A stretch of DNA of 64,000 bases. Source: Bacteroidota bacterium. GTDB lineage: Bacteria; Bacteroidota; Bacteroidia; Chitinophagales; Chitinophagaceae. The stretch is taken from the NCBI GenBank assembly GCA_020161435.1, contig JAIUNV010000002.1, positions 620,001 to 684,000 on the forward strand, written 5' to 3'. The position numbers were made by a program, and so were the translations under genes. Each line of letters opens with the position of its first letter. Within the stretch, counting starts at the first letter, position 1. The notes beneath the pieces are model-generated. The model saw nothing but the letters and a program-made list of their open reading frames with translations. It was not told where the DNA came from and ran no database searches. Of this stretch, positions 34,519 through 42,656 are shown one piece after another.

Positions 34519-34747
34519 TCCGGCGTGTATTACCGAATCGTTGTGGTGGCATTAACAAAACATCATTGGAATGTTACCAGAATGAATGCTTTACAATTCA
34601 GTAATTATTTCATAACAAACAACTGAAACTGTAATACAACCATTGCGCTATACTTACCACCCGTAGCAAAACGATTGGCAGTATTTTCTACCCAAATACC
34701 GTTGTGTGGGTATTGGGGTGTAGTTTTAATGAAGCACTTTAGTAAAT

Positions 34748-35392
34748 ATGAAAAAGCAACTTCCGCTACTCCGCTATTGCATCAGGTGTTGTATGCTGCT
34801 GCTCATCACAGCAAGCTCATTACATGCAAACGCTAAGAAAACACCTACCCATTTTGGTACGGTACAATCTTTTTTAGGTTCCTACACAGGTGAAATTGCC
34901 ATTGACTTAGATGGCCCCAACGATGAGATGCTAAGTATTACACTATTTGAAGAAAAGGTGAAGGAAAAAGGCGGCTGGCAAAAAACGAAGCAATCTATTA
35001 AGCTCAATATGGCATCCATATTGTTGATCACCATTGACAGCATCAGCTACAAAATAGCCAGCATAGAGTATGCAGAAAACAAACGCTACGAATACTGTTG
35101 CCTTCGGCTGAAAGAAGGCAGCCCAAAACTTGGACTTTATCAATGGGGCACAAAAGACGATCCTGAAAAATGGATTTTACATTACAGAAATCTTTCGAGC
35201 TACACCATGCTCAGCAGTCCTACTCTCGAAGGCAATAAAATTAGTATGTATGCCTTGTTTGTAAAATGCCCGGCAATAAAAGAACGATTGAGACTGACAA
35301 AGAATGGATTCATTACTGCAGAAATGAACACCGCAGAAAGGCTGGCAGCCGTTCGCCAACTTATACAGGAGTCGGCAGGGTGCTTACAATAA
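34748..35392 (+). CDS. Secreted protein of unknown function
   Basis: 214 residues with a signal peptide (core CCMLLLITASSLHANA). The mature part is mixed alpha/beta (SFLGSYTGEIAIDLDG ... YKIASIEYAENKRYEYCCLRL), contains adjacent cysteines CC at about 118, and ends in a helical ERLAAVRQLIQES segment. No family recognised. It is divergent from susC across a 256-bp gap that must contain both promoters, and convergent with the acyl-CoA dehydrogenase gene. Confidence 0.7.
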   Translation: MKKQLPLLRYCIRCCMLLLITASSLHANAKKTPTHFGTVQSFLGSYTGEIAIDLDGPNDEMLSITLFEEKVKEKGGWQKTKQSIKLNMASILLITIDSISYKIASIEYAENKRYEYCCLRLKEGSPKLGLYQWGTKDDPEKWILHYRNLSSYTMLSSPTLEGNKISMYALFVKCPAIKERLRLTKNGFITAEMNTAERLAAVRQLIQESAGCLQ

Positions 35393-35395
35393 TAA

Positions 35396-35428
35396 AACAG
35401 CCGCTCACCTTATTGGCAAGCGGCTGTT
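35396..35428. terminator. Bidirectional terminator between convergent genes
   Basis: A 10-bp perfect stem AACAGCCGCT / AGCGGCTGTT (35396-35405 and 35419-35428) with a 13-nt loop. The T-rich side (TTTTATTA) is on the minus strand, 22 nt after the acyl-CoA dehydrogenase stop. Confidence 0.65.
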
Positions 35429-35449
35429 ATGTAACACACACACAATTGC

Positions 35450-36604
35450 TTAGCTTAAAATACTTCTGCTGATTACAATGCGCTGCACTTCGCTGGTGCC
35501 TTCGTATATCTGCGTAATCTTGGCATCCCGCATCAGGCGTTCTACATGAAATTCTTTTACATAACCGTAACCACCGTGCACTTGTACGGCCTCGGTACTG
35601 CACCACATAGCCGCTTCGCTGGCAAATACTTTGGCCATGCTTGAGCTAAGTGTGTAATCAATGCCGTTGTCTTTTTCCCATGCGGCTTTCAGGCACAGCA
35701 ATCTTGCGGCTTCCACTTTAGTAGCCATATCGGCCAACTTAAACTGAATGGCCTGGTGGTGCATAATTTCTTTGCCAAACGCTTTCCGTTCTTTTGAATA
35801 TTTCAGCGCCAGCTCATAGCTGCCGGCGGCAATACCCAGTGCTTGTGCGGCAATACCAATGCGGCCGCCGGCCAGGGTTTTCATAGCAAACTTGAAACCA
35901 AATCCATCTTCGCCAATGCGGTTGGCCTTAGGCACTTTTACATCGGTAAAACTAATGCTATGTGTATCGCTACCGCGAATGCCCATCTTGTTTTCTTTGG
36001 CACCCACCGACACGCCGGGCCAGTTTTTTTCTACAATAAATGCGTTAATGCCCTTACTGCCCTTGCTGGCATCGGTTTGGGCCATAACCAAATACACACT
36101 GGCACTGCTACCATTGGTAATCCAGTTTTTGATACCATTGAGTAAATAGTGATCACCCATATCTATAGCGGTGGTACGCTGGCTGGTAGCATCGCTTCCT
36201 GCTTCGGGTTCGCTCAGCAAAAACGCCCCAATGTAGAGTTCGCCATCTTTTTTGCCCTGCGCCAATGGCACCAGGTATTGCTGCTTTTGCTCTTCGGTAC
36301 AATACTCTTGCAAACCATAGCACACCAGGCTGTTGTTTACACTCATGCACACACTCACACTCGCATCAATCTTGCTGATTTCTTCCATGGCCAATACATA
36401 GCTCACCGTATCCATGCCACTGCCGCCATACTCCGGTTTCACCATCATGCCCATAAAGCCCAGGTCGGCCAGCTGGCTCACCTGCTCTTTTGGAAAAATC
36501 ATCTTGTCGTCTCGTTCTATTACACCCGGCAAGCATTCCTGCTGCGCAAAATCACGGGCTGCCTGGCGAACGGCCAGTTGCTCTTCGGTTAATTGAAAAT
36601 TCAT
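35450..36604 (-). CDS. Acyl-CoA dehydrogenase (short-chain type)
   Basis: 384 residues from ATG 36604 (MNFQLTEEQLAVRQAARDF). This FAD flavoprotein oxidises acyl-CoA to 2-enoyl-CoA in the cytosol and passes electrons to ETF. Three-domain order is clear: an N-terminal helical domain; a middle beta domain with LSEPEAGSDATS and NGIKNWITNGSSASVYLVMAQT; and a C-terminal helical domain with GGRIGIAAQALGIA, VQVHGGYGYVKEF and IYEGTSEVQR. The catalytic base is Glu368 (in YEGTSE), as in butyryl-CoA-type enzymes. An acyl-CoA carboxylase beta subunit 3 kb away fits leucine or short-chain acyl catabolism (inference). Confidence 0.93.
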   Translation of the reverse strand: MNFQLTEEQLAVRQAARDFAQQECLPGVIERDDKMIFPKEQVSQLADLGFMGMMVKPEYGGSGMDTVSYVLAMEEISKIDASVSVCMSVNNSLVCYGLQEYCTEEQKQQYLVPLAQGKKDGELYIGAFLLSEPEAGSDATSQRTTAIDMGDHYLLNGIKNWITNGSSASVYLVMAQTDASKGSKGINAFIVEKNWPGVSVGAKENKMGIRGSDTHSISFTDVKVPKANRIGEDGFGFKFAMKTLAGGRIGIAAQALGIAAGSYELALKYSKERKAFGKEIMHHQAIQFKLADMATKVEAARLLCLKAAWEKDNGIDYTLSSSMAKVFASEAAMWCSTEAVQVHGGYGYVKEFHVERLMRDAKITQIYEGTSEVQRIVISRSILS

Positions 36605-36859
36605 AAGGCAATCGATAATAAGTGTCAAAAATAGCGGCGATGGGTGCTGCAAAATTGTTGACGATTGAACTATTTGTGTACAATTAGCAATTCTTTTTCT
36701 CCAATCAGCTACGGGCAAACAGCCATCCAACCCCCTCGCCCATTTACTGATGTATTTCTGCCAGAAGGCTGTAAAAAAATAGAATTCGTTCAATGGCAAA
36801 TTTTCCGGCCCATTTACACACAACAGTTTTACAGCATATTTGTAGTCAACGATTGAAGT

Positions 36860-37462
36860 ATGTCATTACAATTAAGCCGCCAGGAGTTTGGCCGCCCCGA
36901 AGATGCCGGCCGTGTGCTCAGCCGCCAAGAAGCCTTCCAACTCTTTCATGATTGGGTGCTCAACCCCAAGCTGCAACTGCACATGCTGCAGGTGGCACAG
37001 CTCATGCGTAGCTGGGCGGCTGCAAAAGAACAAGCCACCGAAACCGACCAATGGCGTTGGGAAATGGCCGGCCTGCTGCACGACGCCGACTGGGACCAAT
37101 GGCCCGAGCTGCATTGTAAAAAAATCATTGAACATCTCGAAGCCTTACACATCGACCCTGAAATTATTCGGGCCATTGCCAGCCATGGCCATGCTCATTT
37201 TGGAGTTGTACCTGTAACCCGCATGGACAAAATGCTCTTTGCATTTGATGAACTCAGCGGCCTCATTCATGCCTACAGCCTGATGCGACCAGGTGGCTAC
37301 GAAGGCATGGATGTAAAAGGCGTAAAAAAGCGGTTGAAAGAAAAAAGCTTCGCCGCCAATGTAAGCCGCGACGACATCAACGATGCCTGTGAAAGAGCCG
37401 GCATTGCATTGGAGGATTTGATTGCCTTCATCATTCCCATACAAGCAACGGTAACCCTTTAA
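36860..37462 (+). CDS. HD domain metal-dependent phosphohydrolase family protein
   Basis: 200 residues without signal or membrane segment. Helical HD fold with WEMAGLLHDADWDQWPELH (the HD pair near residue 73), ASHGHAHFG (about 113) and MDKMLFAFDELSGLIHAY (the distal Asp region). Metal ligands appear intact, so phosphohydrolase activity on a nucleotide-like substrate is possible. The substrate is unknown. It lies 15 nt before the serine hydrolase gene and likely shares its transcript. Confidence 0.85.
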   Translation: MSLQLSRQEFGRPEDAGRVLSRQEAFQLFHDWVLNPKLQLHMLQVAQLMRSWAAAKEQATETDQWRWEMAGLLHDADWDQWPELHCKKIIEHLEALHIDPEIIRAIASHGHAHFGVVPVTRMDKMLFAFDELSGLIHAYSLMRPGGYEGMDVKGVKKRLKEKSFAANVSRDDINDACERAGIALEDLIAFIIPIQATVTL

Positions 37463-37477
37463 ACGACCAATTGTTTC

Positions 37478-38611
37478 ATGAAAAAAGCAAAGAAAATACT
37501 GCTGTACATAGCCGTTTCGTTAGCAACTGCTACCCTGCTGGCCTATGCCACAGGCAACAGCTATATGGTAAAATCTGCCCTGTACAATTTTGCCAATGTA
37601 GATGACTACAAAAAGTTTGACAACGACACGGTAGCCATTGCGGTACCTCAGCCCATTGCCAACAGCAGCCGTTACAACAAAGCCACGCTGCCAGACTCTA
37701 TGAAAGCCTATCTGCAATCCATTGAAACGGGTGCATTGCTGGTCATCAAAAACGATTCGGTGGTATTTGAAGAGTACTGGGATGAGTTTAGTGCCGATGG
37801 ATTGTCGGGTTCATTTTCTGTAGCCAAAAGCATTACCAGCATGTTGCTGGGCATTGCCGTGCAAGAAGGCCACATTAAATCAATCGATGATAAGGTGCAA
37901 CAATACCTGCCTTGGTTTACCGGCGGCGGCAAAGAAAACGTAAGCATCCGCCACCTGCTCACCATGAGCAGTGGCACCGATTTTAGTGAGTCTTACATCA
38001 ATCCTTTTTCCATTACCGCCAACTTGTATTATGGCGATGATTTGGTAAGCACCGCCAATGATGTAAGCATGGCCACAAAGCCCGGCACTTTGCATAAATA
38101 CAAAAGTGGTGACACTCAATTGCTCGGGCTGATTGTAGAAAAAGTAACCGGCAAAAAACTGGCACAATATGCATCAGAAAAACTCTGGCAACCATTGGGC
38201 GCCACCCATGCAGCTTTGTGGAGCACTGATAAAGCCGGCGGCAATACCAAGGCCTATTGTTGCTTCAATACCAATGCCCGTGACTTTGCCAAGCTGGGCC
38301 AGTTAATGCTGCATGGCGGTCAATGGAATGGTCGTCAACTCATTGACTCGGCGTATGTGGCGGCCAGTGGCAAAGCTTGCAACATACCCGACGAATCGGG
38401 CCAACCCTGCCAATACTATGGTTATCAGTGGTGGGTATCGCCAGAGCATGATGGTGTGTTTTATGCACGGGGCATCCTGGGGCAATACATCATGGTGATT
38501 CCCTCTCAAAATGCAGTGGTGGTGCGTTTGGGTAAAGTAAAAAGCCAGGTGCTGCGCAATGCCACACCTAAAATTGTGTACGATATCATGAACTGGATAC
38601 CACAACTCTGA
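37478..38611 (+). CDS. Serine hydrolase, beta-lactamase/class C penicillin-binding-like
   Basis: 377 residues with an N-terminal hydrophobic anchor or signal (ILLYIAVSLATATLLAYATG). The catalytic motifs of the class C beta-lactamase fold are seen: S114-V-A-K117 (SxxK) and Y208-K-S210 (YxS). The third motif is a Gly-rich ARGILGQYIMVIP strand in place of KTG. Such proteins act on the periplasmic or outer membrane face as esterases, peptidases or carboxypeptidases; true beta-lactamase activity is not implied. The stop TGA overlaps the next ATG by one base, so translation is coupled to the methyltransferase gene. Confidence 0.85.
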   Translation: MKKAKKILLYIAVSLATATLLAYATGNSYMVKSALYNFANVDDYKKFDNDTVAIAVPQPIANSSRYNKATLPDSMKAYLQSIETGALLVIKNDSVVFEEYWDEFSADGLSGSFSVAKSITSMLLGIAVQEGHIKSIDDKVQQYLPWFTGGGKENVSIRHLLTMSSGTDFSESYINPFSITANLYYGDDLVSTANDVSMATKPGTLHKYKSGDTQLLGLIVEKVTGKKLAQYASEKLWQPLGATHAALWSTDKAGGNTKAYCCFNTNARDFAKLGQLMLHGGQWNGRQLIDSAYVAASGKACNIPDESGQPCQYYGYQWWVSPEHDGVFYARGILGQYIMVIPSQNAVVVRLGKVKSQVLRNATPKIVYDIMNWIPQL

Positions 38612-39195
38612 TGCAACCCATTTTATTTGATGACGAATATTGGAGCCAACGCTACCAGGCACATACCGATGCATGGGACATGGGCATGCCATCGCCACCG
38701 TTGACGCAGTATATCGATCAGCTGACAGATAAAAACCTACGCATGCTCATACCCGGCTGTGGCAATGCGTATGAAGCCATTTACTTGCTGCAGCAAGGTT
38801 TTACCAATGTTACCCTCATTGATATCTCGGCCTATCTGGTACAGCAATTACAACAAAACCCTATGTTGCAGCAGGCCCGCATTTTGCACCAAAACTTTTT
38901 TGACCACACTGAAAAATATGACCTCATTTTGGAGCAAACCTTCTTTTGCGCCTTGCATCCATCGCAGCGAAAAGCGTATGCACAGCATATGCATCAGCTG
39001 TTAGCGCCAAATGGCAAGCTCGTAGGATTATTATTTAATGACCATTTCGAACAATCACCCCCATTTGGCGGTTCCGCAAACGATTACTTAGCATTGTTTT
39101 CAACAGATTTTCACATAAAACAAATGGCAGCCTGCTATAATTCTGTTCCTGCAAGAAAAGGAAGAGAACTATTCTTTATCTTAACCCGCAAATAA
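38611..39195 (+). CDS. TPMT-family SAM-dependent methyltransferase
   Basis: 194 residues. Thiopurine/thiol methyltransferase-like features are present: WSQRYQAHTDAWDMGMPSPP at the N-terminus, the SAM-binding glycine motif LIPGCGNAYEAIYL, LIDIS, EQTFFCALHPSQRKAY and GLLFNDHF. Members methylate small thiols, selenium, tellurium or halides. The natural substrate here is unknown. It is translationally coupled (TGATG) to the preceding hydrolase gene. Confidence 0.85.
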   Translation: MQPILFDDEYWSQRYQAHTDAWDMGMPSPPLTQYIDQLTDKNLRMLIPGCGNAYEAIYLLQQGFTNVTLIDISAYLVQQLQQNPMLQQARILHQNFFDHTEKYDLILEQTFFCALHPSQRKAYAQHMHQLLAPNGKLVGLLFNDHFEQSPPFGGSANDYLALFSTDFHIKQMAACYNSVPARKGRELFFILTRK

Positions 39196-39211
39196 GGAAC
39201 CCTGCAATTCT

Positions 39212-39511
39212 ATGATTTCACCTGAAACACTGGCAACAGCCAAAATTTCTATAGCTGCTATCGGTATTGGGCTAATTGTGCTGAAAACAATCAACATCCT
39301 TCGTTACAACAGTGGCAAAGAAGATGAACCTGTAGCGTTTAATCTCTTCGGCCGTTTTTCCAATATGGAAATTGACGGGTCCTATTCAGCCAAAAGACGG
39401 AGTACGCTGATGCTATGCAACCGGCTTACGTCATTGTTTTACCTCTGCATTCTTGCATTTATTGCAGTCATGATGATTCCAATTCTTGCTGCCAAAATGG
39501 GCATTGTATAA
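39212..39511 (+). CDS. Small membrane protein of unknown function
   Basis: 99 residues with two hydrophobic segments (about 9-28 and 74-93) joined by a polar loop (YNSGKEDEPVAFNLFGRFSN). No recognised domain. It follows the methyltransferase gene by 16 nt and may be the last gene of the HD/hydrolase/methyltransferase unit. Confidence 0.6.
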   Translation: MISPETLATAKISIAAIGIGLIVLKTINILRYNSGKEDEPVAFNLFGRFSNMEIDGSYSAKRRSTLMLCNRLTSLFYLCILAFIAVMMIPILAAKMGIV

Positions 39512-39585
39512 CCACCGGTTTTCTACGTTGACATTCTTGAACAATCATTTTGTACACCTGCCAACCTAAAGCAGGGTGAGCGGTT

Positions 39586-39593
39586 ATATTTGC
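39586..39593 (+). promoter_or_regulatory. Candidate -7 element (TATATTTG) for the carboxylase gene
   Basis: TATATTTGC matches TAnnTTTG exactly and ends 17 nt before ATG 39611. Confidence 0.4.
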
Positions 39594-39610
39594 TATACAA
39601 CAGCTTGCCT

Positions 39611-41239
39611 ATGAACCTGGAATTCAATCGCAATGAAGATGCGATGAAACTGGCCTGGAGCCAGGTAAAACAACGTGTAGCACAAATAGCCAAAGGTGGT
39701 GGCGACAAAGCCATAGCCCGCCAAAAAGAACGCAACAAACTCACCCCGAGAGAACGCATTCAATACCTGATTGATAATGACAAACCTTTCATAGAACTCG
39801 GTGCTTTTGCCGGCTATGAAATGTATGAAGCCGAAGGTGGCTGTCCTGCAGGTGGCACGATATCCGGCATTGGCTATATCAGCGGCAGGCAATGCATGAT
39901 TGTGGCCAACGATCAAACGGTGAAAGCCGGTGCGTGGTTTCCTATTACTGGCAAAAAGAATTTACGCATGCAAGAAATTGCCATGGAAAATCATTTGCCT
40001 GTGATCTACCTCGTTGATAGTGCCGGTGTATACCTGCCCATGCAAGATGAAATCTTTCCCGACAAAGAACATTTTGGTCGCATATTCCGCAACAATGCCA
40101 AAATGAGTGCCATGGGCATTCCGCAAATTGCAGCGGTAATGGGCGCCTGTGTGGCGGGTGGTGCCTACCTGCCCATCATGAGCGATGAAACGCTGATGGT
40201 AGAAGGCAATGGCAGCATTTTTTTAGCAGGCCCTTATTTGGTAAAAGCGGCCATTGGTGAAGACGTTGATGCAGAAACTCTGGGTGGTGCCAACACACAC
40301 AATGCTATCAGCGGTATTGCTGATTACAAGTTTGCCACCGAGCAGGCATGTCTCGATCAGGTAAAGCGGTTGGTAGCCAAACTCGGCCCAACTGCAACTG
40401 CAGGTTTCAACCGCAGCGCAGCTGTTGCGCCAGCGCTGCCTGCCGATTATATCTATGGCATTCAGGCGCCCAACAACAGCAAGCCCTACGATATGCAAAC
40501 GCTCATTGATTGCATTGTAGATGCCAACAGTTTTGATGCTTTTAAAAACGATTATGGCAAAAGCATTATCTGTGGTTATGCCCGCATTGATGGCTGGGCA
40601 GTGGGCATTGTAGCCAACCAACGATTGGTGGTAAAAAGTGCCAAAGGCGAAATGCAAATGGGCGGCGTTATTTACAACGACAGTGCAGATAAAGCAGCCC
40701 GCTTCATCATGAACTGCAACCAGAAAAAAATACCGTTGCTGTTTTTGCAGGACGTAACCGGCTTTATGGTGGGCAGCCGCAGTGAACACAGCGGCATTAT
40801 AAAAGATGGTGCCAAGTTGGTGAATGCGGTGGCCAATTCTGTAGTACCAAAAATCACCATCATTGTAGGCAACAGCTTTGGTGCGGGCAACTATGCCATG
40901 TGTGGCAAAGCCTATGACCCACGGTTTATTTATGCATGGCCTTCGGCAAAAATTGCGGTGATGGGTGGCGAACAAGCCGCCAAAACATTGCTGCAAATAC
41001 AAGTAGCCAATATGAAAGCACAAGGCAAAACGGTGAGCCCCGAAGATGAACAGCAATTGCTGAACGACATTAAAAACCGCTACGAAAAACAAACTAGTCC
41101 TTATTATGCAGCGGCCAGACTTTGGGTAGATGCCATTATTGATCCGGCAGCAACACGAACCGTTATTAGCGAAGCCATTACAGCAGCCAATCACAACCCG
41201 CAGCTGGATGATTTCAAAACGGGGGTGTTTCAGGTGTAG
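39611..41239 (+). CDS. Acyl-CoA carboxylase, carboxyltransferase (beta) subunit
   Basis: 542 residues from ATG 39611. N- and C-terminal crotonase-like carboxyltransferase domains are evident: ARQKERNKLTPRERIQYLID; the acyl-CoA-binding glycines in GACVAGGAYLP; then LFLQDVTGFMVG, NSFGAGNYAMCGKAYDPRF and WPSAKIAVMGGEQAA. The sequence is closest in pattern to methylcrotonyl-CoA carboxylase beta (YLVDSAGVYLPMQDEIFPDKEHFGRIF type). A propionyl- or geranyl-CoA substrate cannot be excluded. It transfers the carboxyl group from biotin to the acyl-CoA. The biotin-carrying alpha subunit is not in the window. Confidence 0.9.
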   Translation: MNLEFNRNEDAMKLAWSQVKQRVAQIAKGGGDKAIARQKERNKLTPRERIQYLIDNDKPFIELGAFAGYEMYEAEGGCPAGGTISGIGYISGRQCMIVANDQTVKAGAWFPITGKKNLRMQEIAMENHLPVIYLVDSAGVYLPMQDEIFPDKEHFGRIFRNNAKMSAMGIPQIAAVMGACVAGGAYLPIMSDETLMVEGNGSIFLAGPYLVKAAIGEDVDAETLGGANTHNAISGIADYKFATEQACLDQVKRLVAKLGPTATAGFNRSAAVAPALPADYIYGIQAPNNSKPYDMQTLIDCIVDANSFDAFKNDYGKSIICGYARIDGWAVGIVANQRLVVKSAKGEMQMGGVIYNDSADKAARFIMNCNQKKIPLLFLQDVTGFMVGSRSEHSGIIKDGAKLVNAVANSVVPKITIIVGNSFGAGNYAMCGKAYDPRFIYAWPSAKIAVMGGEQAAKTLLQIQVANMKAQGKTVSPEDEQQLLNDIKNRYEKQTSPYYAAARLWVDAIIDPAATRTVISEAITAANHNPQLDDFKTGVFQV

Positions 41240-41553
41240 AATAATGATTATTGGATGTTGAGGATACCAGCCGAAAATACATTCGGCTCGGAGTGATGTT
41301 AGTTCAGGAATTGTACACCCCGAACAATGAGATTGTTGAACATCATAAGCCCTGTAGATGAGCTGGATGTGTACAGCCGAAGTTGTATTGGCGAAAGTTT
41401 TTTGCGTTTCGCAATTTGTTACAACGAACGAACGGACAATGAGTTATGAAAAATTGCGAAAGTGTAAAGGGCTGAAAACTTTCGTCTATTTTTGAGTTAG
41501 CGGCAAGCGTAAAGACGACACCACGAATTAATAAACAGTAAAACAAGATTTAT
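41240..41553. other. Gene-free stretch upstream of the second cassette-like gene
   Basis: It contains a small hairpin AGCCGAA/TTCGGCT near 41270-41290, possibly the carboxylase terminator. It also contains a strong inverted repeat, TTTCGCAATTT (41407-41417) against AAATTGCGAAA (41451-41461). Last comes the promoter/cassette boundary at 41486-41509. An 18-codon reading frame from ATG 41440 to the TGA overlapping the boundary lies in between and looks vestigial. Confidence 0.55.
41487..41494 (+). promoter_or_regulatory. Candidate -7 promoter element (TATTTTTG) of the glycosylase gene
   Basis: Exact TAnnTTTG match, 59 nt before ATG 41554. It is part of CTATTTTTGAGTT, which is identical to the sequence before the first cassette-like gene (232-244). 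An AAAGTG hexamer stands 27-28 nt upstream of the element at both loci. Confidence 0.45.
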
Positions 41554-42360
41554 ATGACAACCCTTAAATCGGCAGACTACAAAACCATTTTTGAAAAACT
41601 TGAAAAGACTTTTTTTTCCCAGTCCGACTTAACAGCAAGTGAACTAACTAAAAGCCTTGAAAGCTTCAAAAAGATTAAAAAACAAAAACGAGAAGACAAC
41701 GACTATTTCTGGGTAATGGTTTATGTGACTTTTTATTCAGGTTTTAAAGCCAAAACGGTTACGGACAAAATACAAGAGATTGAAAAAATATTCGGTGACT
41801 ATGAAAAGGTTGCCAAATATGATGAAACAAAAGTTCAGAAAATTATTGCCAGCAAAAAGGTCATTGGACACAGGCTAAAAATTAATGGAATTATTCATAA
41901 TGCAAACCAAATTAAAGTTATCAAAAAGCAATTTGGCACATTTGACAAATATCTCAATTCATTTGGCGACACAGACAATGACAAAAATTTATTTGAGCTT
42001 ATCAAAGACTTAAAAAAGCGGTTTAAATACCTTGGCGGTATAACTGTTTTTCATTTCCTAACTGACATCGGATATAACGTGCTAAAACCCGACAGAGTGC
42101 TCTGCCGTATTTTTTATAGACTGGGATTAGTTGACAGTGAAGAAGATTTGTTAGGAGTAATTGCAGCAGGACGCAAGTTTGCATCAGCCACAGGACTTCC
42201 AATTCGTTACATCGACATTATTTTTGTTGCTTATGGACAAGTAGATGCAAAACCTGAATTTGGCTTAAAAGAAGGAATTTGTTTGTCAAGTAACCCTAAA
42301 TGTGAGCTTTGTGGTATTTACAAATTCTGTCAATTCAAGAAAAAGAAAAAATTAGCGTGA
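41554..42360 (+). CDS. HhH-GPD DNA glycosylase: Tag-like core with endonuclease III-type [4Fe-4S] loop, cassette-borne
   Basis: 268 residues, markedly AT-rich and Lys-rich compared with neighbours. Residues 50-120 match the 3-methyladenine glycosylase I pattern (FWVMVYVTFYSGFKAKTV ... VAKYDETKVQKIIASKKVIGHRLKINGIIHNA). Residues 150-190 give a helix-hairpin-helix-like YLGGITVFHFLTDIGY followed by KPDRVLCR, whose Asp180 is in the place of the HhH-GPD catalytic Asp. The C-terminus has C243-x6-C250-x2-C253-x5-C259, exactly the endonuclease III iron-sulfur spacing, then a Lys tail. The Tag zinc ligands near the N-terminus are absent. A base-excision enzyme for a damaged or modified base is likely; specificity unknown. 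An attC-like site starts 33 nt after the stop. Confidence 0.75.
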   Translation: MTTLKSADYKTIFEKLEKTFFSQSDLTASELTKSLESFKKIKKQKREDNDYFWVMVYVTFYSGFKAKTVTDKIQEIEKIFGDYEKVAKYDETKVQKIIASKKVIGHRLKINGIIHNANQIKVIKKQFGTFDKYLNSFGDTDNDKNLFELIKDLKKRFKYLGGITVFHFLTDIGYNVLKPDRVLCRIFYRLGLVDSEEDLLGVIAAGRKFASATGLPIRYIDIIFVAYGQVDAKPEFGLKEGICLSSNPKCELCGIYKFCQFKKKKKLA

Positions 42361-42393
42361 CATCCATGTACAAAAATGGTCGAATAGAAAGAA

Positions 42394-42532
42394 CGCCAGC
42401 CTGTAACAAGGTATTGCCAAAATCGGGGGTGACGAGCTACTATGACACTTTTGTGCTTAACCGAACTTTAGTTTTTCAAATCAAAAGTAGTGCAGAGACG
42501 CCCCGCCTTCGGCAATACCCGAACCGTTGGCA
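42394..42532 (+). repeat. attC-like recombination site (site 2)
   Basis: The left arm 42410-42428 (GGTATTGCCAAAATCGGGG) pairs with 42501-42519 at 16 of 19 positions. AAC (42405-42407) and GTT (42526-42528) stand outside the arms, separated by AA on the left and CGAACC on the right. Site 1 has AAA and CGAAC there. Two mismatches, A42419.C42510 and A42422.C42507, fall at the same arm positions as in site 1 and become T.G wobbles on the bottom strand. The loop holds an ACTTTTG/CAAAAGT stem. The 14 bases ending in AAC (42394-42407) are complementary at 10 of 14 positions to 41496-41509, the other end of the unit. Confidence 0.65.
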
Positions 42533-42640
42533 TCATTGATCCGATTGTATCCTGGCCTTTAACACAAAAAGGCATTGGGCAAGTGTTATCCTTAATCCAC
42601 CTGTGTGGGTATCGCATGCCGCTGCCCTCTCCATTTTTCC

Positions 42641-42648
42641 TACATTCG
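42641..42648 (+). promoter_or_regulatory. Candidate -7 element (TACATTCG) for rnhA
   Basis: Ends 8 nt before ATG 42657, predicting a very short leader. Same octamer as at 1600 and 12853. Confidence 0.35.
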
Positions 42649-42656
42649 CCGCCGCT

